A DNA stretch of 40,042 nucleotides from Streptomyces sp. UW30 (lineage in GTDB: Bacteria > Actinomycetota > Actinomycetes > Streptomycetales > Streptomycetaceae). Positions 1 through 7,358 of this stretch are shown in pieces; within the stretch, counting starts at the first letter, position 1; each line of letters begins with the position of its first letter. The translations under genes and the position numbers were made by a program. The notes under the pieces were generated by a model. It was not told the origin of the DNA and did not search any database. It worked only from the letters and a program-made list of their open reading frames with translations. The stretch is from assembly GCF_008042075.1 (NCBI RefSeq), contig NZ_RDBN01000033.1:248081-288122 (forward strand), read 5' to 3'.

Positions 1-1070
1 TGGTGGACGAGACCGTGGTCGGCCAGACGCCCCAAGGTCCGATAAGCACTGGCCCGGGACACCGAGGCCGTACCGACGAGCTCGCTGACCGTCTGGGCAG
101 GCCGGACGTGCAGCGCTCCGATGATCATGAGGGCGGAGCTGCCGAGGCCGCGGTGGGCGAAGGCATCCTGGCCCATCAACCGGCCGATGCCGGTGGAGTC
201 GATGTCGGCCGTCATGCCTGTCTCAGACGTGGCCCACTCCTCAAGTGCCAGGTCGGGGGGGTACTGAGTGGTCCGGAAACGGGACAGCGAAGCCGGGGCA
301 GGACGGCCGCAGGAGCTGCCGTGGTCGAGGTACCAGGTGGAGCCCTCCCGGCCGTGACCGACCCGCAGCCGACGCAGCCAGCCCTGTGGCTTGAGGACGG
401 TCGCGTAGACCACCCGCAGCGTTGTCCGCGAGACACCGGCTTCCTCCGCGGTCTGCCGCTCGCTGGCGTGGTGCAAAGGGCCGCCCGCTGTCTCGGCGAA
501 GTTGAGATGCGCCCGTAGCACCCGCAGCGCGGTCCGCCCCCGCTCACCGCGCCAGGGCGTGGTCTCGATACGGTCCCGAAGCGCGGCAAGGACCTCGTAC
601 GCGTGGGGACGCGACTCCAGCACCCGCGATCCGGCGACCGCCGCTGAGGCGCTGTCCCACACCCGTCGGATGTAGTCCAGGGCGCGCGCCTGCCCCGAGC
701 GCAGCGCGATGTGCCGGGCGTGCCGACCGCCCTCGTGGTCGGGGTGCAGTAGTAGCCGGGTCAGCTCGTCGCCGGAGCCGCCGGCCCGAGCGACGTGGCA
801 GGAGATGGCCGCAGTGATGCGGTGCCCGTGCTCGGCCGCGCCCTGCCGGTCCTGGCGCAGGGTTACGGTGCGGCCGTCGGAGCCGAGCCTGCTGTAACTG
901 CCCGTCGCATACCGGCCGGTGAGGTCGCCGAGTAGGACGAGCTCGGCCGCAGCCGGGTGAAGCTGGTGAAGGCCCAGTCGGCCGAACGTGTGAGGGGTCT
1001 GACGCTGTGGTTCTGCCTGGTGGCTGTGGTGTGGCACCGTGGGGTCGTCTCGCAAGGTCAAGGGCGCCAC
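1..1070 (-). CDS. Helix-turn-helix protein of unknown function, 3' end beyond window
   Basis: An open frame on the minus strand runs without a stop from a GTG at 1068-1070 to the left edge, about 356 codons, so the C-terminus is missing. I translated it by hand and found no interruption. Two helix-turn-helix-like stretches are visible: one around residues 205-235 (QTAEEAGVSRTTLR) and one at the very end (TVSELVGTASVSRASAYRTL, then GRLADHGLV), the latter typical of winged-helix proteins. The middle has an acidic/basic helical segment and no catalytic motif I recognise. The start is uncertain: no strong ribosome binding site precedes the GTG and there is no ATG upstream in frame. DNA-binding proteins of this kind are common in integrated actinomycete plasmids, and the neighbouring gene fragment at 1365-1508 suggests a rearranged locus, but the mobile-element assignment is inference. 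Confidence 0.55.
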   Translation of the reverse strand, partial: MAPLTLRDDPTVPHHSHQAEPQRQTPHTFGRLGLHQLHPAAAELVLLGDLTGRYATGSYSRLGSDGRTVTLRQDRQGAAEHGHRITAAISCHVARAGGSGDELTRLLLHPDHEGGRHARHIALRSGQARALDYIRRVWDSASAAVAGSRVLESRPHAYEVLAALRDRIETTPWRGERGRTALRVLRAHLNFAETAGGPLHHASERQTAEEAGVSRTTLRVVYATVLKPQGWLRRLRVGHGREGSTWYLDHGSSCGRPAPASLSRFRTTQYPPDLALEEWATSETGMTADIDSTGIGRLMGQDAFAHRGLGSSALMIIGALHVRPAQTVSELVGTASVSRASAYRTLGRLADHGLVH

Positions 1071-1364
1071 CCAGGCCCGCTAAAACCACGGGTGATGCCC
1101 GGAACCGACCTCCAATCGGTGCCAGCGAAGCTTCCAGGATTGCCGTCCCGGAGGCTCTCGTATGCCTGGCTCCCATCCGGAGGCAGGCGTCCCCATCGCA
1201 ACTCGACCAAGGCGGGACCAGAGAGCCATCGAGGTCGCCGCTCCTGATCGACACCTGCCAACTCAGGTCGCGCAGAGGCAAGTCGCAGAGGGATCGCCTC
1301 TGCAACCCGTCCTAGCAGGTCACAGCCGTTTCGGCCTCCATGAGTCCAGGTCAGAGGGGTGCGG
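1071..1364. other. Intergenic stretch without a recognisable gene
   Basis: About 295 bases between the minus-strand helix-turn-helix gene and the ribonuclease fragment. It contains a perfect 7-bp hairpin (GCAGAGG / CCTCTGC, 1285-1303, 5-nt loop), preceded by another GCAGAGG copy at 1272-1278. Minus-strand frames give short peptides faintly reminiscent of DUF397 proteins, but only by changing frame, so I do not call a gene. Confidence 0.4.
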
Positions 1365-1508
1365 TCGGATTACCACGAGTACACGGTCATCACGCCTGGT
1401 TCCCCCACGCGAGGCGCGCGCCGGATCGTCACCGGTGAGGAGAACCAGGAGGACTACTACACGGCCGACCACTACGCGTCGTTCGACCTGGTCGACTACG
1501 GCTGCTGA
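1365..1508 (+). pseudogene. 3' fragment of a guanyl-specific ribonuclease (RNase Sa/barnase family)
   Basis: The frame ending at TGA 1506-1508 encodes DYHEYTVITPG, then RRIVTGE, QEDYYT and DHYASFDLVDYGC. This matches the C-terminal half of Streptomyces RNase Sa. The three catalytic residues known for that family (Glu54, Arg69 and His85 in RNase Sa numbering) can all be placed here: Glu in YHEYT, Arg in RRIV, His in DHYA. The N-terminal half is absent: homology starts abruptly at about 1365 and the frame meets a stop at 1341-1343. The lost part would have held the signal peptide, the guanine-binding segment and the first cysteine of the terminal disulphide; its partner Cys is still the last residue. 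The piece cannot fold or be secreted and has no start codon, so it is a truncated relic marking a rearrangement boundary. Confidence 0.8.
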
Positions 1509-1568
1509 GCCTGCCGGCCGAGGTTGACGCCCAGGAACGGTGCGACCAGCCGGGAGTCCGGTCCGCGC

Positions 1569-1769
1569 TCAGCCGGACTTCCGGCTCTCGGCGGCGGCGA
1601 ACAGCGCGATCGCCAGCACGATCAAGGCGATGCTCGCGTAGATCTCGAAGCCGTCGAGGAACCCGATCCGCTGTACGAGACCCCAGTCCCAGTCGGTGAA
1701 CTCGTGCACCAGGCCGGCGATGCCCTGTACGAGGGCGATGAATCCGAGGATCTCCAGGAACTGCTTCAT
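1569..1769 (-). CDS. Small two-helix membrane protein
   Basis: A 66-residue protein starting at the ATG complementary to 1767-1769. It has two hydrophobic segments, about residues 4-22 (LEILGFIALVQGIAGLV) and 44-60 (YASIALIVLAIALFAAA), joined by an acidic, tryptophan-rich loop (HEFTDWDWG), and ends in a short charged tail. This is the layout of small conserved Streptomyces membrane proteins of unknown function. A longer frame through the same bases starts at 2141, but its extra N-terminus overlaps the kinase gene and is low-complexity, so the short form is preferred. It is divergent from the histidine kinase gene, with about 180 bases between them. No function can be assigned. Confidence 0.7.
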   Translation of the reverse strand: MKQFLEILGFIALVQGIAGLVHEFTDWDWGLVQRIGFLDGFEIYASIALIVLAIALFAAAESRKSG

Positions 1770-1933
1770 GCCATGACTCTCGCCCCGCGGACCCCCCACG
1801 CCCATCGGCCGCGGGGCGAGCCATGGCCGACGGAAGTCCAAATTCCGTGCGGGCCGGTACGTCCAAAGTCGATGGTGGCGCGACTTTGGTCGGCGATCGC
1901 GCCCAAGGAAGCGCATCGGCGCCCGTCCCTGCG

Positions 1934-1950
1934 TAGATTTGTCGACCGTG
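1934..1950 (+). promoter_or_regulatory. Leaderless-type promoter of the kinase gene
   Basis: TAGATT at 1934-1939 fits the actinobacterial -10 consensus TAnnnT and lies 8 nt before the GTG at 1948. Transcription would therefore begin at or next to the start codon. No good Shine-Dalgarno is present. This supports GTG 1948 rather than the TTG at 1939 as the translation start. Confidence 0.5.
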
Positions 1951-3192
1951 AGTGGTGACAAGCCGGAGTTCGCACAGCCGGCGTTCGAGGGGCGGCGCTG
2001 GCTGCTGCCCTCCGCCCTGGTGAAGGAGTTCGAGCTCGACCCCGAGCGTTCCGGACGGCCCCGGCGCACCGCGCGCGACTGGGTGGTCGACTTCTCCTGC
2101 TTCCTGGTGGCCGTGTTCATCGGCCTGCTGGCCGCCGACACGCTGCAGGACGAGAACCTCCCCGACGGCTACGCCGTCTTCGACCAGCTGGTCGGCGCCC
2201 TCTCCTGCGCCGCGGTGTGGCTGCGCCGCCGCTGGCCGGTCGGGCTCGCCGCAGCGATGGTCCCGGCCGCCCTCGTGTCCAACACCGCGGGCGGCGCGAG
2301 CCTGGTCGCCCTGTTCACGCTGGCCGTGCACCGGCCCTTCCGGTACGTGGCCTGGATGGCCGGGACGTACGCGGTGCTGAATCCGCTGTACTTCCTGGTC
2401 CGCCCCGAGCCCGACATGTCCTACGGCTGGTCGGTCTTCCTGGCCACGCTGCTGACCGCCGCGGTGGTCGGCTGGGGCATGCTCGCACGGTCCAAGCGCC
2501 AGCTCATGGTGAGCCTGCGCGACCGGGCCCGGCGCGCCGAGACGGAGGCGCAGCTGCGGGCCGAGCAGGCGCAGCGGCTCGCCCGCGAGGCCATCGCCCG
2601 GGAGATGCACGACGTCCTCGCCCACCGGCTGACGCTGCTCAGCGTGCATGCGGGCGCACTGGAGTTCCGGCCCGACGCACCCCGCGAGGAGATCCAGCGG
2701 GCGGCGGGCGTGATCCGGGAGAGCGCCCACGAGGCCCTCCAGGACCTGCGGGAGATCATCGGCGTACTGCGGGCGGGCGAGCCCGATGACGGCGGCCGAC
2801 CGCAGCCGACCCTCGGCGGGCTGGAGGCGCTGGTCACCGAGTCCCGGGAGGCCGGCATGAAGGTCACTCTCGACCAGCGCGTCACCGACCCGGGCGCCGT
2901 GCCCGCCTCCGTCGGCCGCACCGCCTACCGCATCGCCCAGGAGGGCCTCACCAACGCCCGCAAGCACGCCCCCGGCACCGAGGTCACGGTGACGGTGACC
3001 GGGGCGCCGGGCGAGGGCCTGTCCGTGTCGGTGCGCAACCCCGCGCCCGAGGGCCCGGTACCGCACGTTCCCGGCTCGGGACAGGGCCTGATCGGCCTGA
3101 CGGAACGGGCGACGCTGACGGGCGGAACCCTGGAGCACGGGCCCGCGGCGGACGGGGGGTTCGAGGTACGGGGCCGGCTGCCGTGGGGGTGA
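1948..3192 (+). CDS. Two-component sensor histidine kinase (HisKA_3/NarL-partner type)
   Basis: Membrane sensor kinase of about 414 aa. Hydrophobic segments fill residues 45-175, probably five or six helices, followed by a coiled-coil linker rich in Arg, Glu and Ala (about 185-215). The dimerisation/phosphoacceptor domain has the HisKA_3 signature EMHDVLAHRL, with the phosphorylated His near residue 221. The ATPase domain shows an N-box (YRIAQEGLTNARKHA) and a glycine lid (GSGQGLIGLTERA). No periplasmic sensor domain is visible, so the stimulus is probably sensed within or at the membrane. The response regulator gene follows 126 bases downstream in the same direction, so the two form a cognate pair. 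Start chosen at GTG 1948 on the promoter spacing; TTG 1939 would add three residues. Confidence 0.9.
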   Translation: MSGDKPEFAQPAFEGRRWLLPSALVKEFELDPERSGRPRRTARDWVVDFSCFLVAVFIGLLAADTLQDENLPDGYAVFDQLVGALSCAAVWLRRRWPVGLAAAMVPAALVSNTAGGASLVALFTLAVHRPFRYVAWMAGTYAVLNPLYFLVRPEPDMSYGWSVFLATLLTAAVVGWGMLARSKRQLMVSLRDRARRAETEAQLRAEQAQRLAREAIAREMHDVLAHRLTLLSVHAGALEFRPDAPREEIQRAAGVIRESAHEALQDLREIIGVLRAGEPDDGGRPQPTLGGLEALVTESREAGMKVTLDQRVTDPGAVPASVGRTAYRIAQEGLTNARKHAPGTEVTVTVTGAPGEGLSVSVRNPAPEGPVPHVPGSGQGLIGLTERATLTGGTLEHGPAADGGFEVRGRLPWG

Positions 3193-3318
3193 CGCCCGCC
3201 GGGTCGGCGCCATGGCACCCAACGGCCGCCCCGATGCGCCCTGTTGTGCGCCGCGGAGATCGGGCACTCCACGCCGTCCGGCACCTGAACGCCGTGCAAC
3301 CGTGATTACGTGAGGCAC

Positions 3319-3999
3319 ATGACTGCGATCAGACTCCTCCTCGTCGACGACGACCCGTTGGTCAGGGCCGGTCTGTCCTTCATGCTGGGCGGCGCCGACG
3401 ACATCGAGATCGTCGGCGAGGCGGCGGACGGCGCGGAGGTCGAGGCGCTGGTCGACCGCACCCGGCCGGACGTGGTCCTGATGGACATCCGGATGCCGTC
3501 GGTCGACGGCCTCACCGCCACGGAGCGGCTGCGCGCCAGGAAGGACGCCCCGCAGGTCGTGCTGCTGACCACCTTCCACGCCGACGACCAGGTGCTGCGG
3601 GCCCTGCGCGCCGGAGCCGCCGGGTTCGTGCTCAAGGACACCCCGCCCGCCGAGATCGTCGCCGCGGTCTGCCGCGTCGCGGCCGGCGACCCGGTCCTGT
3701 CGCCCACCGTCACACGGCAGTTGATGGACCACGCGGCCGGCTCCGCCGCCGACACCCGCCGCACGCGCGCACGCGCGCGGCTCACCGCCCTGAACGACCG
3801 CGAGCGCGAGGTCGCCGTCGCGGTGGGCCGTGGCCTGTCCAACGCCGACATCGCCGCCGGACTGTTCATGAGCGTCGCCACCGTCAAGACCCACGTCTCC
3901 CGCGTCCTGGCCAAGCTCGACCTCAACAACCGGGTGCAGATCGCCCTGTTGGCGTACGACGCGGGACTCCTGGAGGAACTGGAGGACGGCGGGCACTAG
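3319..3999 (+). CDS. LuxR/NarL-family response regulator
   Basis: A 226-aa regulator. The receiver domain has the acidic pocket (VDDDP, about residues 9-13), phosphoacceptor Asp in VVLMDIRMP (about 55), the switch Thr in LLTTFH and conserved Lys in FVLKDTPP. The C-terminal LuxR-type HTH spans about 155-215, with LNDREREVAVAVGRGLSNAD and VATVKTHVSRVLAKL. It is the partner of the upstream kinase and should activate or repress transcription when phosphorylated. GAGG at 3312-3315 is only 3 nt from ATG 3319; an in-frame GTG at 3310 would add three residues. The target is unknown. The cytochrome P450 gene begins 44 bases downstream and may be co-transcribed. Confidence 0.9.
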   Translation: MTAIRLLLVDDDPLVRAGLSFMLGGADDIEIVGEAADGAEVEALVDRTRPDVVLMDIRMPSVDGLTATERLRARKDAPQVVLLTTFHADDQVLRALRAGAAGFVLKDTPPAEIVAAVCRVAAGDPVLSPTVTRQLMDHAAGSAADTRRTRARARLTALNDREREVAVAVGRGLSNADIAAGLFMSVATVKTHVSRVLAKLDLNNRVQIALLAYDAGLLEELEDGGH

Positions 4000-4043
4000 T
4001 CGGGATGCCCGCGCGTTGTCGGTGTGACGGAAGGGGGAGCGTC

Positions 4044-5222
4044 ATGGTGGAAGTCATCGACCTGGGGGAGTTCGGAGACGGGTTCCGGGTCAACCCGCAT
4101 CCTGTGTACGCGCGCCTGCGCGAACGGGGCCCGGTCCACCGGGTCCTGCTGCCCGACTGGCAGTCCGAGGTCTGGCTCGTCGTCGGGCATGACGAGGCAC
4201 GCGCGGCGCTCGCCGATCAGCGGCTGTCCAAGGACGGATCCAAGATCGGCCTGAAGTCGCTCGAAGAGGGGATGATCGGGAAGAGCCTGCTGGCCACCGA
4301 TCCGCCCCAGCACACCCGACTGCGCGGGCTGATCTCACGCGCCTTCACCATGCGCCGCGTGGAGGAGCTGCGACCGAGAATCCAGCAGATCACCGACGAC
4401 CTGCTCGACGCCATGCTGCCGCGGGGCCACGCCGACCTCGTGGAGTCGCTCGCCTACCCGCTGCCGCTCACCGTCATCTGCGAACTGCTCGGGGTGCCCG
4501 AGATGGACCGCGGCCAGTTCCGCAGGATGTCGACGGAGGCGATCGCACCGACCAGCCCGGGCAGTGAGGTCGAGGCTTTCACCAGCCTCGGTGCGTACTT
4601 CACCGACCTGATCGAGGACAAGAGGTGCGCCGGGCCCACCGGTGACCTGCTCAGCGACCTGATCCGCACCACGGCCGAGGACGGCGACAGGCTCTCCCCG
4701 GACGAACTGCGGGGCATGGCCTTCATCCTGCTGATCGCCGGTCACGAGACGACGGTCAACCTCATCACCAGCGGCGTCCACGCCCTGCTCACCCACCCGG
4801 ACCAACTCGCCGCCCTGCGAGCCGACATGACCCTTGTGGACGGCGCCGTCGAGGAGATGCTGCGCCACGAGGGCCCGGTGGAGACGGCGACGTTCCGGTA
4901 TGCCGCCGAGCCCCTGGAGATCGCGGGCAATCACATCGAGAAGGGCGAAGCGGTGATGGTCGGTCTCACGGCGGCCAACCGGGACGCCGGCCGCTATGCC
5001 GCGCCGGACACCTTCGACATCCACCGCGACACCCGGGGCCACCTCGCCTTCGGCCACGGCATCCACTACTGCCTGGGCGCTCCCTTGGCCCGCCTGGAGG
5101 CCCGCACGGCCCTGCGCTCCCTCCTGGAACGCGCTCCCGGCCTGGCGCTGGACGGCCCACCGGGGGAGTGGCTGCCGGGGATGCTGATACGCGGGATGCG
5201 GAGTCTGCCGGTGCGCTGGTAG
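4044..5222 (+). CDS. Cytochrome P450 (bacterial class I, CYP107-like)
   Basis: A 392-aa soluble haem monooxygenase that takes electrons from a separate ferredoxin/reductase. Diagnostic motifs: I-helix AGHETT (232-237) for oxygen activation, K-helix ExxR (E271-R274), and haem-ligand loop FGHGIHYCLG with Cys343. Early motif DPPQHTRLR (86-94) is typical of Streptomyces CYPs. Start at ATG 4044, preceded by AAGGGGGAG at 4031-4039; a longer frame from 4005 lacks such a site. No ferredoxin gene is adjacent, and no biosynthetic cluster surrounds it in this window, so the substrate cannot be predicted. It may be co-transcribed with the response regulator. The 3' end faces the oxidoreductase gene convergently. 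Confidence 0.93.
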   Translation: MVEVIDLGEFGDGFRVNPHPVYARLRERGPVHRVLLPDWQSEVWLVVGHDEARAALADQRLSKDGSKIGLKSLEEGMIGKSLLATDPPQHTRLRGLISRAFTMRRVEELRPRIQQITDDLLDAMLPRGHADLVESLAYPLPLTVICELLGVPEMDRGQFRRMSTEAIAPTSPGSEVEAFTSLGAYFTDLIEDKRCAGPTGDLLSDLIRTTAEDGDRLSPDELRGMAFILLIAGHETTVNLITSGVHALLTHPDQLAALRADMTLVDGAVEEMLRHEGPVETATFRYAAEPLEIAGNHIEKGEAVMVGLTAANRDAGRYAAPDTFDIHRDTRGHLAFGHGIHYCLGAPLARLEARTALRSLLERAPGLALDGPPGEWLPGMLIRGMRSLPVRW

Positions 5223-5229
5223 CGGCGTA

Positions 5230-5260
5230 AGTGCCGAGGCCCTTCGGGCGCCCTCCTCAC
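5230..5260. terminator. Short hairpin between convergent genes
   Basis: Between the P450 stop and the oxidoreductase stop lies GCCC-TTC-GGGC, flanked by GAG and CTC sequences that can extend the stem imperfectly. With only about 34 bases between the two stops, it is a plausible bidirectional terminator. It lacks a T-run, as is usual in Streptomyces. Confidence 0.4.
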
Positions 5261-6279
5261 AGCGCCGCGTTCTGGGTCCCGCCCAGCAGTTCGGCGATCG
5301 CGACCGGTCTTCGGTCGCGTCTCGACAGCTCGCACGCCTCCGAGATCCGCAGCGCCTGCAAGGCCTCCCGGCCGTCACAGGGGTTGGCCCGCTCGCCCCG
5401 CACGACCTCCACGAACGCGTTCAGCTCCGCCTCGTACGCGGGTCCGAACCGCTCCAGGAACCCGGCCCAGGGCTTGTCCGCCGCGGGCGGCCCGGTCGGC
5501 TCCGTGGACGCGATCGGCGTCCGGTCGTCCAGGCCCACCACGACCTGGTCCAACTCCCCGGCCAGCTCCATGCGTACGTCGTACCCGGCGCCGTTCAGCC
5601 GTGTCGCCGTGGCCGTGGCGAGCATGCCGTCGTCCAGGGTGAGCACCACAGCGGCCGTGTCCACGTCACCGGCCTCACGGAACATCGCGGGCCCGGCGTC
5701 CGACCCGGCCGCGTAGACGTCGACGACCTCGCGCCCGGTCACCCAGCGCAGCATGTCGAAGTCGTGGATCAGCGTGTCCCGGTACAGCCCGCCGGACAGC
5801 GGCAGCCAGGCGACCGGCGGCGGTGCCTGGTCGCTGGTCAGCGCCCGCACCGTGTGCAGCCGCCCGAGCCGGCCGGAGCGCACTGCCTCGCGCGCGCCCT
5901 CGTAGCCCGCGTCGAAGCGCCGCTGGAAGCCCATCTGGAGGATCGTCCCGGCGGTCTCCACCTCCCCGATCGCGTGCAGCGTGCCCGGCAGGTCGAGCGC
6001 TATGGGCTTCTCGCAGAACACCGGAAGCCCCGCCCGTGCTGCCCGACCGATCAGTTCGGCGTGGGCCGATGTCGCCGTCGTGATCACCACGGCGTCCACG
6101 CCCCACCTGAAGATCTCGTCCACCCCGGGCGCGGCCGTCTCGCCCAGCCGGTTGGCCAGCTCCTGGGCACGCGAGACGTCCGCGTCCGTGAGGATCAAGG
6201 AGCCGACGTCGCGATGGCGGCTGAGTGTGTTGGCGTGGATGGTGCCGATGCGGCCCGTACCGATGACCCCGATGCGCAT
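5257..6279 (-). CDS. Gfo/Idh/MocA-family NAD(P)-dependent oxidoreductase (inositol-dehydrogenase-like)
   Basis: A 340-aa sugar/polyol dehydrogenase. The N-terminal Rossmann fold opens with MRIGVIGTGRIG, giving the GxGxxG nucleotide loop at 7-12. CEKPIALD (89-96) holds the Lys that these enzymes use near the substrate, and IHDFDMLRW (171-179) carries the His/Asp catalytic pair. The C-terminal GFO_IDH_MocA_C beta-sheet domain follows. Length and motifs fit myo-inositol or scyllo-inositol dehydrogenases, but the substrate is inferred only. Start at the ATG complementary to 6277-6279; a longer frame would run back through the gntR gene. It is divergent from that regulator, with a perfect palindrome in the shared intergenic region, so it is probably under its control. 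Confidence 0.9.
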   Translation of the reverse strand: MRIGVIGTGRIGTIHANTLSRHRDVGSLILTDADVSRAQELANRLGETAAPGVDEIFRWGVDAVVITTATSAHAELIGRAARAGLPVFCEKPIALDLPGTLHAIGEVETAGTILQMGFQRRFDAGYEGAREAVRSGRLGRLHTVRALTSDQAPPPVAWLPLSGGLYRDTLIHDFDMLRWVTGREVVDVYAAGSDAGPAMFREAGDVDTAAVVLTLDDGMLATATATRLNGAGYDVRMELAGELDQVVVGLDDRTPIASTEPTGPPAADKPWAGFLERFGPAYEAELNAFVEVVRGERANPCDGREALQALRISEACELSRRDRRPVAIAELLGGTQNAAL

Positions 6280-6309
6280 GGAAACAAAGTGCGGGTTCAG
6301 TGCGTAAGC

Positions 6310-6331
6310 TGTCAATGCAAATGTCCGGACA
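6310..6331. promoter_or_regulatory. Candidate GntR operator and oxidoreductase -35
   Basis: TGTCCGGACA (6322-6331) is a perfect 10-bp palindrome between the divergent oxidoreductase and gntR genes. On the minus strand TTGACA (complement of 6310-6315) is a perfect -35 hexamer about 30 bases before the oxidoreductase ATG, and the palindrome lies just upstream of it. A near copy, TGTCAGGACA, lies at 7178-7187 after the gntR gene. HutC/FadR-type regulators bind such short dyads; that this GntR protein does so is inference. Confidence 0.55.
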
Positions 6332-6369
6332 ATCAAACTACACGACTTCCCGTCAACAACGCGTAGAGC

Positions 6370-6375
6370 TACAGT
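6370..6375 (+). promoter_or_regulatory. -10 element of a leaderless gntR promoter
   Basis: TACAGT at 6370-6375 fits TAnnnT and ends 6 nt before the GTG start at 6382. No ribosome binding site is visible. Translation probably starts at the mRNA 5' end. Confidence 0.45.
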
Positions 6376-6381
6376 CGGCCC

Positions 6382-7146
6382 GTGCCGAAACCAGAAGTGG
6401 ACCCGACCGTGGAACTCGAGCTCAGCGTGGACCGGAGCAGTCCGGTGCCCTTGTACTTCCAGCTGTCCCAACAGCTCGAAGCCGCGATCGAGCACGGGGC
6501 GCTCACGCCCGGCAGCCTGCTGGGCAACGAGATCGAACTCGCCGCACGCCTCGGCCTGTCCCGGCCTACCGTCCGCCAGGCCATTCAGTCGCTGGTGGAC
6601 AAGGGCCTGCTGGTGCGCCGCCGGGGCGTCGGCACCCAGGTCGTGCACAGCCAGGTCAAGCGCCCGCTGGAACTCAGCAGCCTCTACGACGACCTGGAGT
6701 CGGCCGGCCAGCGCCCGGCGACCAGGGTGATCGTCAACACCGTCGTCCCGGCGTCCGCCGAGGTCGCGGCGGCGCTCGGGGTGGCCGAGGACAGCGACGT
6801 GCACCGCATCGAGCGGCTGCGCCTCGCGCACGGCGAGCCGATGGCGTACCTGTGCAACTTCCTGCCGCCCGGCCTGCTGGGTCTGGACACCGCGCAACTG
6901 GAGTCCACCGGCCTGTACCGGCTGATGCGCGCCGCCGGCATCACCCTGCACAGCGCCCGCCAGACCATCGGCGCCCGCGCCGCGTCCGCCGCCGAGGCCG
7001 AGCGCCTGGCCGAGGAGGAGGGCGCCCCGCTGCTCACGATGCAGCGCGTGACGTTCGACGACACGGGCCGGGCGGTGGAGTACGGCACGCATACATATCG
7101 CCCGACGCGCTACTCGTTCGAGTTCCAGCTGCTCGTACGGTCGTGA
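6382..7146 (+). CDS. GntR-family transcriptional regulator, HutC/UTRA subfamily
   Basis: A 254-aa effector-responsive repressor. The N-terminal winged helix spans about residues 20-85, with VPLYFQLSQQLEAAIEHG, then NEIELAARLGLSRPTVRQAI and the wing KGLLVRRRGVGTQV. The UTRA ligand-binding domain follows from about 105 to the end (HRIERLRLAHGEPMAY and the terminal RYSFEFQLLVRS). UTRA proteins bind sugar phosphates or related small molecules. The gene is divergent from a sugar/polyol dehydrogenase and followed by a ROK kinase, which suggests sugar or inositol catabolism. No ABC transporter lies between it and the kinase, although such genes often sit together in Streptomyces. Confidence 0.92.
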   Translation: MPKPEVDPTVELELSVDRSSPVPLYFQLSQQLEAAIEHGALTPGSLLGNEIELAARLGLSRPTVRQAIQSLVDKGLLVRRRGVGTQVVHSQVKRPLELSSLYDDLESAGQRPATRVIVNTVVPASAEVAAALGVAEDSDVHRIERLRLAHGEPMAYLCNFLPPGLLGLDTAQLESTGLYRLMRAAGITLHSARQTIGARAASAAEAERLAEEEGAPLLTMQRVTFDDTGRAVEYGTHTYRPTRYSFEFQLLVRS

Positions 7147-7177
7147 GGACACCGACGGACCGGCCGGTAGGTTGCAA

Positions 7178-7187
7178 TGTCAGGACA
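7178..7187. promoter_or_regulatory. Second GntR-operator-like site
   Basis: TGTCAGGACA is a 9/10 match to the palindrome at 6322-6331 and has a similar left flank (GCAA before the T-G-T). It lies 31 bases after the gntR stop and about 170 bases before the ROK kinase start, where it could control the kinase transcript. Confidence 0.4.
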
Positions 7188-7358
7188 AAGTAACGCCCTG
7201 AACCGCAACGTGCCGCAGGGGTGCGGGGCCGTATCGATGCGCGGCTCCGCCGTCTGGGCCCGACCCGCCACGGCGAACCGGCACCCGGCGTGTGACGCGC
7301 ACCCCCATTTGTCGCCCCGTTCGGCACCCAGCGTGAGCGTGCGGCAGAATCGGGCCTG

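Noticed and set aside
1058..1305. Minus-strand peptides resembling DUF397 proteins
   Set aside because: The resemblance needs two frame changes within 200 bases and rests on short W/S/R patterns common in translated high-GC DNA.
1429..3996. Very long minus-strand frame of 855 codons opposite the two-component genes
   Set aside because: It is antisense to well-supported kinase and regulator genes, is low-complexity and Gly/Asp/Val-Arg rich, and is a typical shadow frame. The same reasoning removes other long antisense frames (8459-11437, 17008-18381, 27513-29558).
4017..4043. TTGTCGGTG before the P450 gene as a third PafBC-type promoter
   Set aside because: The TTGTCRGTG part matches, but no TAnnnT follows after eight bases.
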